A stretch of 64,000 nucleotides of DNA from Peptococcaceae bacterium (GTDB taxonomy: Bacteria > Bacillota > Desulfotomaculia > Desulfotomaculales > Desulfocucumaceae), in the NCBI GenBank assembly GCA_023512435.1, contig JAILZP010000006.1:1-64000 (forward strand), written 5' to 3'. How positions within the stretch are numbered: position 1 is the first letter of the stretch; every line of letters begins with the position of its first letter. The translations under genes and the position numbers were made by a program. Positions 62,063 to 64,000 of the stretch are shown one piece after another. The notes under the pieces are model-generated. The model was not told the DNA's origin, did not search any database, and saw nothing but the letters and a program-made list of their open reading frames with translations.

Positions 62063-62881
62063 CTATGTCAGGTACAGTTTTTTTATCAGCGCCTTGCGCT
62101 TGTTGCTTTCCGCGCCGCTTGCGTCCTCAAGCCCGCTCCCGCTCCTCCCCCGGTTTCCCCGGACAGACCTTTTCGCCTGGTATTTCCTGTCGTACTCCTC
62201 AATGGAGGCGATGGAGTCCAGGTTGTTTTTCGTCCACTCCAGCAGGATGGTGTCAATGTATCTGAAATTCCTTTTGCCAAGCAGCACCGCTCTCCGCAGG
62301 GCTTCCTGAACAAGTTCCGGGCCGGGATACTCGACCCACTGGGCAATCTTCTCCACCTCTATTGGCGACAGCGGACGGCCGAATTCATTCTCAAAAATCC
62401 TGTAGCACGATGCCAGGGCTTCCTTTCTGACGGCCCGGGAGGTCACGCCGTCGAGCTTCGTGCCGGCCTTTTCGATTTCTTTGGCCCTGGCGCAGGCCCA
62501 GTAGTCGGAAAGCTTTTCGAACAACGGCTCAAAATCGTAACCCGTGATCACATCATCCCGGGTCTCGTCGTAATAAAGGGTTTCCACCAGGATCTTTTTT
62601 TCAAAAAGGGACTTTATGTTCCTTTCTATCTCCTCCGGGCCGGCAGACATGTATTCGGCCAGCGCTTCGGGGGCGGGATGGAGGTCCTTTTCCTCGTTGC
62701 GCAGCCGGAACATCTGGATCAGGGTCATTACTTCCGAATCGGTAAGATTCATTTCCTTGTAAAATTTAAGCAGCATGTTCGGCACATTGGTAGCCCCGGA
62801 CAGCCACAGGTCGGCACCGAAGGCAGCGGGAATATTTCCCTGCCTGTACTTCTTGACGGTATTCCGGGTCTTATTAATCAT
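62063..62881 (-). CDS. dnaD: DnaD-domain primosomal-like protein
   Basis: 272 residues. The N-terminal winged-helix part (PNMLLKFYKEMNLTDSEVMTLIQMFRL...) and the C-terminal DnaD domain from about 155 (YRIFENEFGRPLSPIEVEKIAQWVEYPGPELVQEALRRAVLLGKRNFRYIDTILLEWTKNN) match the DnaD/DnaB-like family that acts in replication initiation or restart. The tail is basic and disordered. It starts before the usual DnaC partner in many Firmicutes, but here the downstream gene is the cbi operon. Confidence 0.88.
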   Translation of the reverse strand: MINKTRNTVKKYRQGNIPAAFGADLWLSGATNVPNMLLKFYKEMNLTDSEVMTLIQMFRLRNEEKDLHPAPEALAEYMSAGPEEIERNIKSLFEKKILVETLYYDETRDDVITGYDFEPLFEKLSDYWACARAKEIEKAGTKLDGVTSRAVRKEALASCYRIFENEFGRPLSPIEVEKIAQWVEYPGPELVQEALRRAVLLGKRNFRYIDTILLEWTKNNLDSIASIEEYDRKYQAKRSVRGNRGRSGSGLEDASGAESNKRKALIKKLYLT

Positions 62882-63051
62882 GCCACAACCCCCACGAAAT
62901 GTAATTTTATTTTAGGGTAACGGCATGGGTTTGTCCAGCATCAAATATTCTTATTTACACCGTTTTTGAGGGTCAATCATCCAATATGCCCAATCTTTCT
63001 CCGGCAAGAAAAGGCATAAAAAACACATGCTTTTTGTCAGGATTTGCATTA

Positions 63052-63585
63052 TTAACAAACCCTGGCTCCCAACACCTCCGTCATCTGCCGGATGGCCCAA
63101 CGGTGGGCCTCCTGGTCATAGGAGGCAACTCCTTCCCTGTGCACTATAACCTCGTAATCACGGTTGCACAATTCCTCCACGGTGTACAATACGCAGATAT
63201 GGGTGCACACGCCGACAACCTCAACGGTTTTCGGCTTGAGGTCCCTCAGCACCTCGTTGAGGTTTGTCCTGAAAAATCCGCTGTACCTGCTCTTGGGAAC
63301 CCGGATGGCAAAAGAATATTCCTCCACCAGGGACTTCAGTTCCCTGATAACGTCCGATCCTTCCGACCCGTAAATGCAGTGCGGGGGGAACCTTTTAAAC
63401 TCCAGGTCTTGGGGATCATGGGCGTCAATTATGAAGATCACCGGCAGGCCCTGCGAAACAAACTCCTGTACCTTCCCCGCCACAAAGGGGACTATTTTCT
63501 CGGCGCCTTCCCCGCAGTACAGGGCGCCGTCCTTTCTTATAAAGTCGTTGAGCATGTCCACCACCAGCAAAACGCGTTCGCTCAC
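63052..63585 (-). CDS. Cysteine hydrolase, isochorismatase/nicotinamidase family
   Basis: 177 residues with the catalytic Asp in LLVVDMLNDFIRKDGAL (about residue 9), Lys in AIRVPKSRYSGFFRTNL (about residue 99) and Cys in VEVVGVCTHICVLYT (about residue 133), the D-K-C triad. Metal ligands fit IIDAHDPQDLEFKRFPPHCIYG. This is the nicotinamidase-like branch, so nicotinamide deamidation in NAD salvage is the best guess. It stands 90 bases after the HAD gene. Confidence 0.88.
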   Translation of the reverse strand: MSERVLLVVDMLNDFIRKDGALYCGEGAEKIVPFVAGKVQEFVSQGLPVIFIIDAHDPQDLEFKRFPPHCIYGSEGSDVIRELKSLVEEYSFAIRVPKSRYSGFFRTNLNEVLRDLKPKTVEVVGVCTHICVLYTVEELCNRDYEVIVHREGVASYDQEAHRWAIRQMTEVLGARVC

Positions 63586-63673
63586 TTAGTCTCCAGCCTC
63601 CTTATCCAAGAGAAAGTCCCGTTCCCTTCACAAGCCAAAACCGGCTGCCCGGGGGCTTTTCTTTTTCCTTCGT

Positions 63674-64000
63674 TTATCTGGCCGCTTCATGAATTTCATC
63701 CGGCCCGGATCCAGTTTTGCCCAGGACAAGGCCAGGCACCCCGCGCAATGACTCCATGGTGACGAAATCCCCCACCGGATCCTCCATCTCAAAGTCCCAG
63801 GTATGGGGGTTGGGTATGAAAATGCAGCTAAATCCGGCGGCCAGGCCCGGGTTTATATCAGACTTTATGCTGTTCCCCACAACCCACGACCGCCGCGGGT
63901 CCAGCCCGTGCCGGCGGGCTATCTGAATGTATTCAACGCTGGTTTTGTCCTTAAGCACATACACCTTTTTAAAAAAATTACGCAGGCCGCTTTCCTCTAT
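63674..64000 (-). CDS. HAD-superfamily hydrolase (N-terminal part outside window)
   Basis: The C-terminal 108 residues of a HAD phosphatase run in from the window edge. Visible are the motif III lysine in VYVLKDKTSVEYIQIARRHG and motif IV RRSWVVGNSIKSDINPGLAAG with its conserved Asp, then a cap/tail ending GPDEIHEAAR. The substrate is unknown. Confidence 0.8.
   Translation of the reverse strand: MEESGLRNFFKKVYVLKDKTSVEYIQIARRHGLDPRRSWVVGNSIKSDINPGLAAGFSCIFIPNPHTWDFEMEDPVGDFVTMESLRGVPGLVLGKTGSGPDEIHEAAR

Overview
The window (64 kb, GC-rich, gene-dense, mostly minus strand) looks like the chromosome of an anaerobic, endospore-forming Firmicute of the Peptococcaceae / Desulfotomaculum-Pelotomaculum type. 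The grounds are: spore germination receptor genes (gerKA-KB-KC) and two SleB-type cortex hydrolases; the redox repressor Rex; the siroheme-dependent (Ahb) heme pathway; a full anaerobic cobalamin (cbi) operon; two tungsten-type aldehyde:ferredoxin oxidoreductases; a DsrK/HdrD-like iron-sulfur protein; a bifurcating-type NuoE/NuoF pair; and a selenocysteine tRNA. The species cannot be fixed from the sequence alone.

Layout. 0-3.3 kb: mreB (partial), radC, maf, a small DUF4321 membrane protein and rex, all minus. 3.4-5.1 kb: a flavoprotein, then two tiny helical proteins. 5.3-9.65 kb: the ger operon (plus), including a 56-codon two-helix membrane protein of the receptor D-subunit type. 9.7-22.1 kb: a ZIP metal transporter, then a long minus-strand tetrapyrrole block that runs from a polyprenyl synthase through sirC, hemA, hemC, cobA-hemD, ahbC, hemB, ahbD, ahbA and ahbB to hemL. 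22.4 kb: tRNA-Sec. 22.6-24.3 kb: tungstate transporter genes tupB and tupC behind a structured leader (Moco/Tuco riboswitch candidate plus intrinsic terminator), with no adjacent binding-protein gene. 24.5-29.6 kb: an XRE regulator, a flavoprotein/ferredoxin pair, a chemoreceptor and a membrane protein with a degenerate Mrr-like domain. 29.8-36.8 kb: nuoE-nuoF, ddl, an orphan 2-oxoacid oxidoreductase beta subunit, an AOR and an ArgA-like acetyltransferase. 36.9-42.6 kb: purQ, purL, a universal stress protein and a ligase-less Pnkp-type RNA kinase-phosphatase. 42.9-49.3 kb: the DsrK-like protein, rnhA, and an operon (FAD/NAD oxidoreductase, AOR, polyferredoxin, MoaD) that matches the AorABC subunit set. 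49.6-54.4 kb: a small carbohydrate-binding-module-like protein, DUF2512/DUF3786 genes, a P-loop/Asp23 fusion and two sleB genes. 54.5-62 kb: the cbi operon (D-E-T-L-F-G-H-J-X-C). 62-64 kb: a DnaD-domain protein, a cysteine hydrolase and a partial HAD phosphatase.

How it fits together. HemA, HemL, HemB, HemC and CobA-HemD supply precorrin-2, and SirC oxidises it. CbiX-type chelation, AhbA/B, AhbC and AhbD would give heme b; the cbi operon takes the same precursor to the corrin ring. TupBC, the two AORs and the MoaD-like carrier form a tungsten-pterin theme.

The most unusual structural feature is a family of imperfect 7-base tandem repeats in at least 20 intergenic spots. Several unrelated heptamer consensuses occur (GGGAATT-, TAGCTTC-, CAGAACT-, CAGCCGT- and GACGACC-like), all with strict period 7. 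They sit at gene ends and starts and often supply stop codons, C-terminal tails or a Shine-Dalgarno sequence. Most large ORFs antisense to real genes are GC-driven shadows and are omitted.
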